NCBI GenBank assembly: GCA_033782935.1
Contig: JAWQEG010000259.1
Coordinates: 2,830,001-2,894,000, forward strand
Direction: 5' to 3'
Source of the DNA: Petrolisthes cinctipes
Taxonomy: Eukaryota > Arthropoda > Malacostraca > Decapoda > Porcellanidae
DNA: 64,000 bases
Positions 11,801-24,510 of this stretch are shown piece by piece. The notes beneath the pieces were generated by a model, which saw only the letters and a list, made by a program, of their open reading frames with translations, did not search any database and was not told the DNA's origin. The first letter of the stretch is position 1, and each line of letters starts with the position of its first letter. Position numbers and translations under genes: made by a program.

Positions 11801-13240
11801 AAAACATACTGAAAATCGATCTTTTAGGTGCCCAAAAGTCGATATGTGCATGCATCTTCTGTACCCGTTTATATCTCAAATTCAGGCTCCAAACACCAGA
11901 AAATTCGATATTTTGGGGTCCCAGAAGCGATATGTACATGCCTACTCAGATGCAGGCATAAAACATGCTAAAAATCAATATTTTAGGTACCCAAATTGAA
12001 CATGTGTATGCATCTTCTGCACTCGTTTATATCTCAAATTCAACCTCAAAACACCCGAAAATTCGATATTTTTGGGTCCCAGAAGCGATCTGTACATGCC
12101 TACTCAGTGCTAGAATATATTAAAAATATAGGCCCAAAACATGCTAAAAATCGATATTTTAGGTGCCCAAAGTCGATATCTCAAATTCAGTCCAAAAACA
12201 CCCAAAAATTTGATATTTTGGGGTCCCAGAAGCGATCTGTACATGCCTACTCCGTGTTAGAGTATTTTTTTAATATACAGGCCCAAAACATACTGAAAAT
12301 CGATCTTTTAGGTGCCCAAAAGTCGATATGTGGATGCATCTTCTGTACCCGTTTACATCTCAAATTCAGGCTCAAAACACCCGAAAATTCGATATTTTGG
12401 GGTCCCAGAAGCGATCTGTACTTGCTTACTCCGTGTTAGAGTTTTTTTCAAAATACAGGCCAAAACAAGCTGAAGATCGATATTTTAGGTGACCAAAGGC
12501 AACATGTGTATGCATCTTCTGCACCCGTTTATATCCCAAATTCAGGCTCAAAACACCCGAAAATTCGATATTTTTGGGTCTCAGAAGCGATCTGTACATG
12601 CCTACTCAGTGCTAGAATTTTTTCAAAATATAGGCTCAAAACATGCTAAAAATCGATATTTTAAATGTCCAAAGTCGATATGTGCATGCATCATCTGTAC
12701 CCGTTTATATCTCGAATTCAGGCTCAAAACACCCGAAAATTCGATATTTTGGGGTCCCAGAAGTGACTTGTACATGCCTACTTAGTGCTAGAATATTTTC
12801 AAAATATAGGCCCAAAACATGCTAAAAATCGATATTTTAGGTCCCCAAAGTCGATATCTCAAATTCAGGCCCAAAACACCCGAAAACTCGATATTTTGGG
12901 GTCCCAGAAGCGAACTGTACATGCCTACTCCGTGTTAGAGTATTTTCAAAATACAGGCTCAAAACATACTGAAAATCGATCTTTTAGGTGCCCAAAAGTC
13001 GATATGTAAATGCATCTTCTGTACCCGTTTATATCCCAAATTTAACCTCAAAACACCCGAAAATTCGATATTTTTGGGTCCCAGAAGCGATTTGTACATG
13101 CCTACTCAGTGCTAGAATTTTTTCAAAATATAGGCTCAAAACATGCTAAAAATCGATATTTTAAGTGTCCAAAGTCGATATGTGCATGCATCATCTGTAC
13201 CCGTTTATATCTCAAATTCAGGCTCAAAACACCCGAAAAT

Positions 13241-13920
13241 TCGATATTACTGTACATGCCTACTCCGTGTTAGAGTATATTCAAAATACAGGCCCAAAAC
13301 ATACTGAAAATCGATATTTTAGATGCCCAAAAGTCGATATGTGCATGAATCTTCTGTACCCGTTTATATCTCAAATTCAGGCTCCAAACACCCGAAAATT
13401 CGATATTTTTGGGTCCCAGAAGCGATCTGTACATCCCTACTCCTAGTTAGAATGTTTTCAAGATACAGACCCAAAACATGCTCAAAATCGATATTTTAGG
13501 TGCCCAAAAGTCGATATGTGCATGCATCTTCTGTACCCGTTTATATTTCAAATTCAGGCTCAAAACACCCGAAAATTCGATATTTTGGGGTCCCAGAAGC
13601 GATCTGTACTTGCTTACTCCGTGTTAGAGTATTTTCAAATTACAGGCCCAAAACAAGCTGAAAATCGATATTTTAGGTGACCAAAGTCAACATGTGTATC
13701 CATCTTCTGCACCCGTTTATATCCCAAATTCAACCTCAAAACACCCGAAAATTCGATATTTTTTGGTCTCAGAAGCGATCTGTAGTCAGTGCTAGAATTT
13801 TTTCAAAATATAGGCTCAAAACATGCTAAAAATCGATATTTTAAGTGTCCAAAGTCGATATGTGCATGCATCATCTGTACCCTTTTATATCTCAATTTCA
13901 GGCTCAAAACACCCGAAAAT
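13241..13920 (+). repeat. 680-bp exact tandem duplication, copy 1
   Basis: Compared by eye line by line with 13,921-14,600, I found no difference. The unit includes the rare B deletion CGATATTACTGTAC (18 bp lost), the GCATGAATC variant, and the junction GATCTGTAGTCAGTG, in which 8 bp are lost between TA repeats. The duplication edges fall in the shared GGCTCAAAACACCCGAAAAT segment. Confidence 0.92.
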
Positions 13921-14600
13921 TCGATATTACTGTACATGCCTACTCCGTGTTAGAGTATATTCAAAATACAGGCCCAAAACATACTGAAAATCGATATTTT
14001 AGATGCCCAAAAGTCGATATGTGCATGAATCTTCTGTACCCGTTTATATCTCAAATTCAGGCTCCAAACACCCGAAAATTCGATATTTTTGGGTCCCAGA
14101 AGCGATCTGTACATCCCTACTCCTAGTTAGAATGTTTTCAAGATACAGACCCAAAACATGCTCAAAATCGATATTTTAGGTGCCCAAAAGTCGATATGTG
14201 CATGCATCTTCTGTACCCGTTTATATTTCAAATTCAGGCTCAAAACACCCGAAAATTCGATATTTTGGGGTCCCAGAAGCGATCTGTACTTGCTTACTCC
14301 GTGTTAGAGTATTTTCAAATTACAGGCCCAAAACAAGCTGAAAATCGATATTTTAGGTGACCAAAGTCAACATGTGTATCCATCTTCTGCACCCGTTTAT
14401 ATCCCAAATTCAACCTCAAAACACCCGAAAATTCGATATTTTTTGGTCTCAGAAGCGATCTGTAGTCAGTGCTAGAATTTTTTCAAAATATAGGCTCAAA
14501 ACATGCTAAAAATCGATATTTTAAGTGTCCAAAGTCGATATGTGCATGCATCATCTGTACCCTTTTATATCTCAATTTCAGGCTCAAAACACCCGAAAAT
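13921..14600 (+). repeat. 680-bp exact tandem duplication, copy 2
   Basis: Identical to the preceding 680 bp as far as I can see. The variant CCTTTTATATCTCAATTTC occurs at the end of both copies (about 13,881 and 14,561), while the older equivalent at about 13,201 reads CCGTTTATATCTCAAATTC. This locates the unit and shows that the exchange happened in the CGAAAATTCGATATT segment. Confidence 0.92.
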
Positions 14601-16389
14601 TCGATATTTTGGGGTCCCAGAAGTGATCTGTACATGCCTACTTAGTGCTAGAATATTTTCAAAATATAGGCCCAAAACATGCTAAAAATAGATATTTTAG
14701 GTCCCCAAAGTCAATATCTCAAATTCAGGCCCAAAACACCCGAAAATTCGATATTTTGGGGTCCCAGAAGCGAACTGTACATGCCTACTCCGTGTTAGAG
14801 TATTTTCTAAATACAGGCTCAAAACATACTGAAAATTGATCTTTTAGGTGCCCAAAAGTCGATATGTAAATGCATCTTCTGTACCCGTTTATATCCCAAA
14901 TTTAACCTCAAAACACCCGAAAATTCGATATTTTGGGGTCCCAGAAGCGATCTGTACATGCCTACTCAGTGTTAGAATTTTTTCAAAATATAGGCTCAAA
15001 ACATGCTAAAAATCGATATTTTAAGTGTCCAAAGTCGATATGTGCATGCATCATCTGTACCCGTTTATATCTCAAATTCAGGCTCAAAACACCCGAAAAT
15101 TCGATATTTTGGGGTCCCAGAAGTGATCTGTACATGCCTACTTAGTGCTAGAATATTTTCAAAATATAGGCCCAAAACATGCTGAAAATCGATATTTTAG
15201 GTGCCCAAAGTCGATATCTCAAATTCAGGCCCAAAACACCCGAAAATTCGATATTTTGGGGTCCCAGAAGCGAACTGTACATGCCTACTCCGTGTTAGAG
15301 TATTTTCAAAATACAGGCCCAAAACATACTCAAAATCGATCTTTTAGGTGCCCAAAAGTCGATATGTGCATGCATCTTCTGTACCCGTTTATATCTCAAA
15401 TTCGGGCTCCAAACACCCGAAAATTCGATATTTTGGGGTCCCAGAAGCAATCTGTACCCAAAACATGCTAAAAATCGATATTTTAGGTACCCAAATTGAA
15501 CATGTGTATGCATCTTCTGCACTCGTTTATATCTCAAATTCAACCTCAAAAAACCCGAAAATTCGATAATTTTGGGTCCCAGAAGCGATCTGTACATGTC
15601 TAGTCAGTGCTAGAATGTTTTCAAAATATAGGCTCAAAACATGCTAAAAATCGATATTTTAAGTGTCCAAAGTCGATATGTGCATGCATCTTCTGTACCC
15701 GTTTATATCTCAAATTCAGGCTCAAAAAACCCGAAAATTCGATATTTTTGGGTCCCAGAAGCGATCTGTACATGCCTACTACTAGTTAGAGTATTTTCAA
15801 AGTACAGGCCCAAAACATGCTGAAAATCGATATTTTAGGTGCCCAAAGTCAATATGTGCATGCATCTTCTGTACCCGTTTATATCTCAAATTCAGGCTCA
15901 AAACACCCGAAAATTCGGTATTTTTGGGTCCTAGAAGCTATCTGTACATCCCTACTCCTAGTTAGAATGTTTTCAAGATACAGACCCAAAACATGCTCAA
16001 AATCGATATTTTAGGTGCCCAAAAGTCGATACTTGCATGCATCTTCAGTACCCGTTTATATCTCAAATTCAATCTCAAAACACCCGAAAATTCGATAGTT
16101 TGGGGTCCCAGAAGCGATTTGTACATGCCTACTCAGTGCTAGAATATTTTCAAAATATAGGTCCACAACATGCTAAAAATCGATATTTTAGGTGCCCAAA
16201 GTCGATATTTCAAATTCAGCCCAAAACACCCGAAAATTCGATATTTTGGGGTCCCAAAAGCGAACTGTACATGCCTACTCCGTGTTAGAGTAGTTTCAAA
16301 ATACAGGCCCAAAACATACTGAAAATCGATCTTTTAGGTGCCCAAAAGTCGATATGTGCATGCATCTTCTGTACATGTTTATATCTCAA

Positions 16390-19300
16390 ATTCAGGCTCC
16401 AAACACCCGAAAATTCGATATTTTGGGGTCCCAGAAGCGATCTGTACATGCCTACTCAGATGCAGGCCCAAAACATGCTGAAAATCGATATTTTAGGTGC
16501 CCAAAGTCAACATATGTATGCATCTTCTGCACTCGTTTATATCTCAAATTCAACCTCAGAACACCCGAAAATTTGATAATTTTGTGTCCCAGAATCGATC
16601 TGTACATGCCTACTCAGTGCTAGAATATTTTCAAAATATAGGCCCAAAACATGCTAAAAATCGATATTTTAGGTGCCCAAAGTCGATATCTCAAGTTCAG
16701 GCCAAAAACACCCAAAAATTCGATATTTTGGGGTCCCAGAAGCGATCTGTACATTCCTACTCCGTGTTAGATTTATTTTTTTAATATACAGGCCCAAAAC
16801 ATACTGAAAATCGATCTTTTAGGTGCCCAAAAGTCGATATGTGGATGCATCATCTGTACCCGTTTATATCTCAAATTCAGGCTCAAAACACCCGAAAATT
16901 CGATATTTTGGGGTCCCAGAAGCGATCTGTACTTGCTTACTCCGTGTTAGAGTATTTTCAAAATACAGGCCAAAACAAGCTGAAAATCGATATATTAGGT
17001 GACCAAAGTCAACATGTGTATGCATCTTCTGCACTCGTTTATATCCCAAATTCAACCTCAAAACACCCGAAAATTCGATATTTATGAGTCCCAGAAGCGA
17101 TCTGTACATGCCTACTCAGTGCTAGAATGTTTTCAAAATATAGGCTCAAAACATGCTAAAAATTGATATTTTAAGTGTCCAATGTCGATATGTGCATGCA
17201 TCATCTGTACCCGTTTATATCTCAAATTCAGGCTCAAAACACCCGAAAATTCGATATTTTGGGGTCCCAGAAGTGATCTGTACATGCCTACTTAGTGCTA
17301 GAATATTTTCAAAATATAGGCCCAAAACATGCTAAAAAATCGATATTTTAGGTCCCGAAAGTCGATATCTCAAATTCAAGCCCAAAACACCCTGAAATTC
17401 GATATTTTGGGGTCCCAGAAGCAAACTGTACATGCCTACTCCGTGTTAGAGTATTTTCAAAATACAGGCTCAAAAGATACTGAAAATCGATCCTTTAGGT
17501 GCCCATAAGTCAATATGTAAATGCATCTTCTGTACCCGTTTATATCCCAAATTTAACTTCAAAACACCCGAAAATTCGATATTTTTGGGACCCAGAAGCG
17601 ATCTGTACATCCCTACTCCTGGTTAGAATTTTTTCAAGATGCAGGCCAAAACATGCTGAAAATCGATATTTTAGGGGCCCAAAGTGAATATGTGCATGTA
17701 TCTTCTGTACCCTCTAAAATTCAGGCTCAAAACACCCGAAAATTCGGTATTTTTGGGTCCCAGAAGCGATCTGTACATCCCTACTCCTAGATAGAATTTT
17801 ATCAAGATACAGACCCAAAACATGCTCAAAATCGATATTTTAGGTGTCCAAAAGTCGATATGTGCATGCATCTTCTGTACCCGTTTATATCTCAAATTCA
17901 GGCTCAAAATACCCGAAAATTCGATATTTTGGCGTCCAAGAAGGGATCTGTACATGCCTACTCAGTGCTAGAATATTTTCAAAATATAGGCCCAAAACAA
18001 GCTAAAAATCGATATTTTAGGTGCCAAAAGTCGATATCTCAAATTCAGGCCAAAAACACCCAAAAATTCGATATTTTGGGGTCCCAGAAGCGATCTGTAC
18101 ATGCATACTCCGTGTTAGAGTATTTTCAAATTACAGGCCCAAAACATACTGAAAATCGACCTTTTAGGTGCCCAAAAGTCGATATGTGCATGCATCTTCT
18201 GAACCTGTTTATATCTCAAATTCAGGCTCCAAACACCCGAAAATTCGATATTTTGGGGTCCCAGAAGCGATATGTACATGCCTACTCACATGCAGGCCCA
18301 AAACATGCTGAAAATCGATATTTTAGGTGCCCAAAGTCAATATGTGCATGCATCTTCTGTACCCGTTTATATCTCAAATTCAGGCTCAAAACACCCGAAA
18401 ATTCGGTATTTTGGGGTCCTAAAAGCGATCTGTACATGCCTACTCCATGTTAGAGTATTTTCAATATGCAGGCCCAAAACTTACTGAAAATTGATCTTTT
18501 AGGTGCCCAAAAGTCGATATGTGGATGCATCTTCTGTACCCGTTTATATCTCAAATTCAGGCTCAAAACACCCGAGAATTCGATATTTAGGGGTCCCAGA
18601 AGCGATCTGTATTTGCTTACTCCGTGTTTGAGTACTTTTAAATTACAGGCCCAAAACAAGCTGAAAATCGATATTTTAGGTGACCAAAGTAAACATGTGT
18701 ATGCATCTTCTGCACCCGTTTATATCCCAAATTCAACCTCAAAACACCCGAAAATTCGATATTTTTGGGTCCCAGAAGCGTTCTGTACATGCCTACTCAG
18801 TGCTAGAATTTTTTCAAAATATAGGCACAAAACATGCAAAAAATCGATATTTTAAGTGTCCAAAGTCGATATGTGCATGCGTCATCTGTACCCTTTTATA
18901 TCTCAAATTCAGGCTCAAAACACCCGAAAATTTGATATTTTGGGGTTCCATAAGTGATCTGTACATGCCTACTTAGTGCTAAAATATTTTCAAAATATAG
19001 GCCCAAAACATGCTAAAATCGATATTTTAGGTCCCCAAAGTCGATATCTCAAATTCAGGCCCAAAACAACCGAAAATTCAATATTTTGGGGTCCCAGAAG
19101 CGAACTGTACATGCCTACTCCGTGTTAGAGTATTTTCAAAATACAGGCTCAAAACATACTGAAAATCGATCTTTTAAGCGCCCAAAAGTCGATATGTAAA
19201 TGCATCTTCTGTATCCGTTTATATCCCAAATTCAACCTCAAAACACCCGAAAATTCGATATTTTTGGGTCCCAGAAGCGTTCTGTACATGCCTACTCAGT

Positions 19301-20064
19301 GCTAGAATTTTTTCAAAATATAGGCTCAAAACATGCTAAAAATCGATATTTTAAGTGTCCAAAGTCGATATGTGCATGCATCATCTGTACCCGTTTATAT
19401 CTCAAATTTAGGCTCAAAACACCCGAAAATTCGATATTTTGGGGTCCCAGAAGTGATCTGTACATGCCTACTTAGTGCTAGAATATTTTCAAAATATAGG
19501 CCCAAAACATGCTAAAAATCGATATGTTAGGTCCCCAAAGTCGATATCTCAAATTCAGGCCCAAAACACCCGAAAATTCGATTTTTTGGGATCCCAGAAG
19601 CGAACTGTACATGACTACTCCGTGTTAGAGTATTTTCAAAATACAGGCTCAAAACATACTGAAAATCGATTTTTTAAGTGCCCAAAAGTCGATATGTAAA
19701 TGCATCTTCTGTACCCGTTTATATCCCAAATTTAACCTCAAAACACCCTAAAATTCGATATTTTGGGGTTCCAGAAGCGAACTGTACATGCCTACTCCGT
19801 GTTAGAGTATTTTCAAAATACAGGCCCAAAACATACTGAAAATCGATCTTTTAGGTGCCCAAAAGTCGATTTGTGCATGTATCTTCTGTACCCGTTTATA
19901 TCTCAAATTCAGGCTCCAAACACCCGAAAATTCGATATTTTGGGGTCCCAGAAGCGATCTGTACATGCCTACTCAGATGCAGGCCCAAAACATGCTAAAA
20001 ATCGATATTTTAGGTACCCAAATTGAACATGTGTATGCATCTTCTACACTCGTTTATATCTCAA
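16390..20064 (+). repeat. 3.67-kb higher-order unit, copy 1
   Basis: Distinctive variants recur about 3,674 bp later: TTTGTGTCCCAGAATCGATC (about 16,582 and 20,256), TATTTATGAGTCCCAG (about 17,080 and 20,754), the shortened CCCTCTAAAATTCAGG (about 17,711 and 21,384), GGCGTCCAAGAAGGG (about 17,932 and 21,604) and CTCACATGCAGGCC (about 18,285 and 21,958). The copies differ at scattered bases only. One tract is T7 after ATTTA at 16,776 in copy 1 and T10 at 20,447 in copy 2. Confidence 0.85.
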
Positions 20065-23000
20065 ATTCAGGCTCCAAACACCCGAAAATTCGATATTTTG
20101 GGGTCCCAGAAGCGATCTGTACATGCCTACTCAGATGCAGGCCCAAAACATGCTGAAAATCGATATTTTAGGTGCCCAAAGTCAACATATGTATGCATCT
20201 TCTGCACTCGTTTATATCTCAAATTCAACCTCAGAACACCCGAAAATTTGATAATTTTGTGTCCCAGAATCGATCTGTACATGCCTACTCAGTGCTAGAA
20301 TATTTTCAAAATATAGGCCCAAAACATGCTAAAAATCGATATTTTAGGTGCCCAAAGTCGATATCTCAAGTTCAGGCCAAAAACACCCAAAAATTCGATA
20401 TTTTGGGGTCCCAGAAGCGATCTGTACATTCCTACTCCGTGTTAGATTTTTTTTTTAATATACAGGCCCAAAACATACTGAAAATCGATCTTTTAGGTGC
20501 CCAAAAGTCGATATGTGGATGCATCATCTGTACCCGTTTATATCTCAAATTCAGGCTCAAAACACCCGAAAATTCGATATTTTGGGGTCCCAGAAGCGAT
20601 CTGTACTTGCTTACTCCGTGTTAGAGTATTTTCAAAATACAGGCCAAAACAAGCTGAAAATCGATATATTAGGTGACCAAAGTCAACATGTGTATGCATC
20701 TTCTGCACCCGTTTATATCCCAAATTCAACCTCAAAACACCCGAAAATTCGATATTTATGAGTCCCAGAAGCGATCTGTACATGCCTACTCAGTGCTAGA
20801 ATGTTTTCAAAATATAGGCTCAAAACATGCTAAAAATTGATATTTTAAGTGTCCAATGTCGATATGTGCATGCATCATCTGTACCAGTTTATATCTCAAA
20901 TTCAGGCTCAAAACACCCGAAAATTCGATATTTTGGGGTCCCAGAAGTGATCTGTACATGCCTACTTAGTGCTAGAATATTTTCAAAATATAGGCCCAAA
21001 ACATGCTAAAAAATCGATATTTTAGGTCCCCAAAGTCGATATCTCAAATTCAAGCCCAAAATACCCTGAAATTCGATATTTTAGGGTCCCAGAAGCAAAC
21101 TGTACATGCCTACTCCGTGTTAGAGTATTTTCAAAATACAGGCTCAAAAGATACTGAAAATCGATCCTTTAGGTGCCCATAAGTCAATATGTAAATGCAT
21201 CTTCTGTACCCGTTTATATCCCAAATTTAACTTCAAAACACCCGAAAATTCGATATTTTTGGGACCCAGAAGCTATCTGTACATCCCTACTCCTGGTTAG
21301 AATTTTTTCAAGATGCAGGCCAAAACATGCTGAAAATCGATATTTTAGGGGCCCAAAGTCAATATGTGCATGTATCTTCTGTACCCTCTAAAATTCAGGC
21401 TCAAAACACCCGAAAATTCGGTATTTTTGGGTCCCAGAAGCGATCTGTACATCCCTACTCCTAGATAGAATTTTATCAAGATACAGACCCAAAACATGCT
21501 CAAAATCGATATTTTAGGTGCCCAAAAGTCGATATGTGCATGCATCTTCTGTACCCGTTTATATCTCAAATTCAGGCTCAAAATACCCGAAAATTCGATA
21601 TTTGGCGTCCAAGAAGGGATCTGTACATGCCTACTCAGTGCTAGAATATTTTCAAAATATAGGCCCAAAACAAGCTAAAAATCGATATTTTAGGTGCCAA
21701 AAGTCGATATCTCAAATTCAGGCCAAAAACACCCAAAAATTCGATATTTTGGGGTCCCAGAAGCGATCTGTACATGCATACTCCGTGTTAGAGTATTTTC
21801 AAATTACAGGCCCAAAACATACTGAAAATCGACATTTTAGGTGCCCAAAAGTCGATATGTGCATGCATCTTCTGTACCTGTTTATATCTCAAATTCAGGC
21901 TCCAAACACCCGAAAATTCGATATTTTGGGGTCCCAGAAGCGATATGTACATGCCTACTCACATGCAGGCCCAAAACATGCTGAAAATCGATATTTTAGG
22001 TGCCCAAAGTCAATATGTGCATGCATCTTCTGTACCCGTTTATATCTCAAATTCAGGCTCAAAACACCCGAAAATTCGGTATTTTGGGGTCCTAAAAGCG
22101 ATCTGTACATGCCTACTCCATGTTAGAGTATTTTCAATATGCAGGCCCAAAACATACTGAAAATCGATCTTTTAGGTGCCCAAAAGTCGATATGTGGATG
22201 CATCTTCTGTACCCGTTTATATCTCAAATTCAGGCTCAAAACACCCGAGAATTCGATATTTTGGGGTCCCAGAAGCGATCTGTATTTGCTTACTCCGTGT
22301 TTGAGTACTTTTAAAATACAGGCCCAAAACAAGCTGAAAATCGATATATTAGGTGACCAAAGTCAACATGTGTATGCATCTTCTGCACCCGTTTATATCC
22401 CAAATTCAACCTCAAAACACCCGAAAATTCGATATTTATGAGTCCCAGAAGTGATCTGTACATGCCTACTTAGTGCTAAAATATTTTCAAAATATAGGTC
22501 CAAAACATGCTAAAATCGATATTTTAGGTCCCCAAAGTCGATATCTCAAATTCAGGCCCAAAACAACCGAAAATTCAATATTTTGGGGTCCCAGAAGCGA
22601 ACTGTACATGCCTACTCCGTGTTAGAGTATTTTCAAAATACAGGCTCAAAACATATTGAAAATCGATCTTTTAGGCGCCCAAAAGTCGATATGTAAATGC
22701 ATCTTCTGTATCCGTTTATATCCCAAATTCAACCTCAAAACACCCGAAAATTCGATATTTTTGGTCCCAGAAGCGTTCTGTACATGCCTACTCAGTGCTA
22801 GAATTTTTTCAAAATATAGGCTCAAAACATGCTAAAAATCGATATTTTAAGTGTCCAAAGTCGATATGTGCATGCATCATCTGTACCCGTTTATATCTCA
22901 AATTTAGGCTTAAAACACCCGAAAATTCGATATTTTGGGGTCCCAGAAGTGATCTGTACATGCCTACTTAGTGCTAGAATATTTTCAAAATATAGGCCCA

Positions 23001-23560
23001 AAACATGCTAAAAATCAATATGTTAGGTCCCCAAAGTCGATATCTCAAATTCAGGCCCAAAACACCCGAAAATTCGATTTTTTGGGATCCCAGAAGCGAA
23101 CTGTACATGACTACTCCGTGTTAGAGTATTTTCAAAATACAGGCTCAAAACATACTGAAAATCGATTTTTTAAGTGCCCAAATGTCGATATGTAAATGCA
23201 TCTTCTGTACCCGTTTATATCCCAAATTTAACCTCAAAACACCCTAAAATTCGATATTTTGGGGTTCCAGAAGCGAACTGTACATGCCTACTCCGTGTTA
23301 GAGTATTTTCAAAATACAGGCCCAAAACATACTGAAAATCGATCTTTTAGGTGCCCAAAAGTCGATTTGTGCATGTATCTTCTGTACCCGTTTATATCTC
23401 AAATTCAGGCTCCAAACACCCGAAAATTCGATATTTTGGGGTCCCAGAAGCGATCTGTACATGCCTACTCAGATGCTGGCCCAAAACATGCTAAAAATCG
23501 ATATTTTAGGTACCCAAATTGAACATGTGTATGCATCTTCTACACTCGTTTATATCTCAA
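20065..23560 (+). repeat. 3.67-kb higher-order unit, copy 2 (one monomer shorter)
   Basis: This copy starts at a hybrid A half: an ACACTCGTTTATATCTC segment (normally followed by AACCTC) runs into CAGGCTCC at about 20,069, which marks the exchange point. Within it the offset falls from about 3,674 to 3,496 bp near 22,440, so one monomer of about 178 bp is missing. At that point GATATTTATGAGTCC, elsewhere seen at about 20,751, adjoins AGAAGTGATC, suggesting internal exchange or conversion. Confidence 0.82.
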
Positions 23561-24269
23561 ATTCAACCTCAAAACACCCGAAAATTCGATAATTTTGGGT
23601 CCCAGAAGCGATCTGTACATGTCTAGTCAGTGCTAGAATGTTTTCAAAATATAGGCTAAAAACATGCTAAAAATCAATATTTTAAGTGTCCAAAGTCGAT
23701 ATGTGCATGCATCTTCTGTACCCGTTTAAATCTCAAATTCAGGCTCAAAACACCCGAAAATTCGATGTTTTTGGGTCCCAGAAGCGATCTGTACATGCCT
23801 ACTCCTAGTTAGAGTATTTTCAAAATACAGGCCCAAAACATGCTGAAAATCGATATTTCAGGTGCCCAAAGTCAATATGTGCATGCATCTTCTGTATCCG
23901 TTTATATCTCAAATTCAGGCTCAAAACACCCGAAAATTCGGTATTTTTGGGTCCTAGAAGCGATCTGTATATGCCCACTCCGTGTTAGAGTATTTTCAAT
24001 ATACAGGGCCAATACATACTGAAAATCGATCTTTTAGGTGCCCAAAAGTCGATATGTGGATGCATCTTCTGCACCCGTTTATATATCAAATTCAGGCTCA
24101 AAACACCCGAAAATTCGATATTTTGGGGTCCCAATATCGATCTGTACTTGCTTACTCCGTGTTAGAGTATTTTCAAAATACAGGCCCGAAACAAGCTGAA
24201 AATCGATATTTTAGGTGACCAAAGTCAACATGTGTATGCATCTTCTTCACTCGTTTATATCCCAAATTC

Positions 24270-24510
24270 AACCTCAAAACACCCGAAAATTCGATATTTT
24301 GCTAAAAATCGATATTTCAAGTGTCCAAAGTCAATATGTGCATGCATCATCTGTAGCCATTTATATCTCAAATTCAGGCTCAAAACACCCGAAAATTTGA
24401 TATTTTGGGGTCCCAGAAGTGATCTGTACATGCCTACTTAGTGCTAGAATATTTTCAAAATATAGGCCCAAAACATGCTAAAATCGATATTTAGGTCCCA
24501 AAACACCCGA
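24270..24510 (+). repeat. Cluster of two truncated half-units
   Basis: Near 24,296 a B half stops at CGATATTTT and continues directly as GCTAAAAATCG, the start of an A half, losing most of B. About 190 bp later (24,488-24,505) an A half reads GATATTTAGGTCCCAAAACACC, missing its CAAAGTC...GGCC middle part. The two broken halves lie one monomer apart, unlike the regular neighbourhood. Confidence 0.7.
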
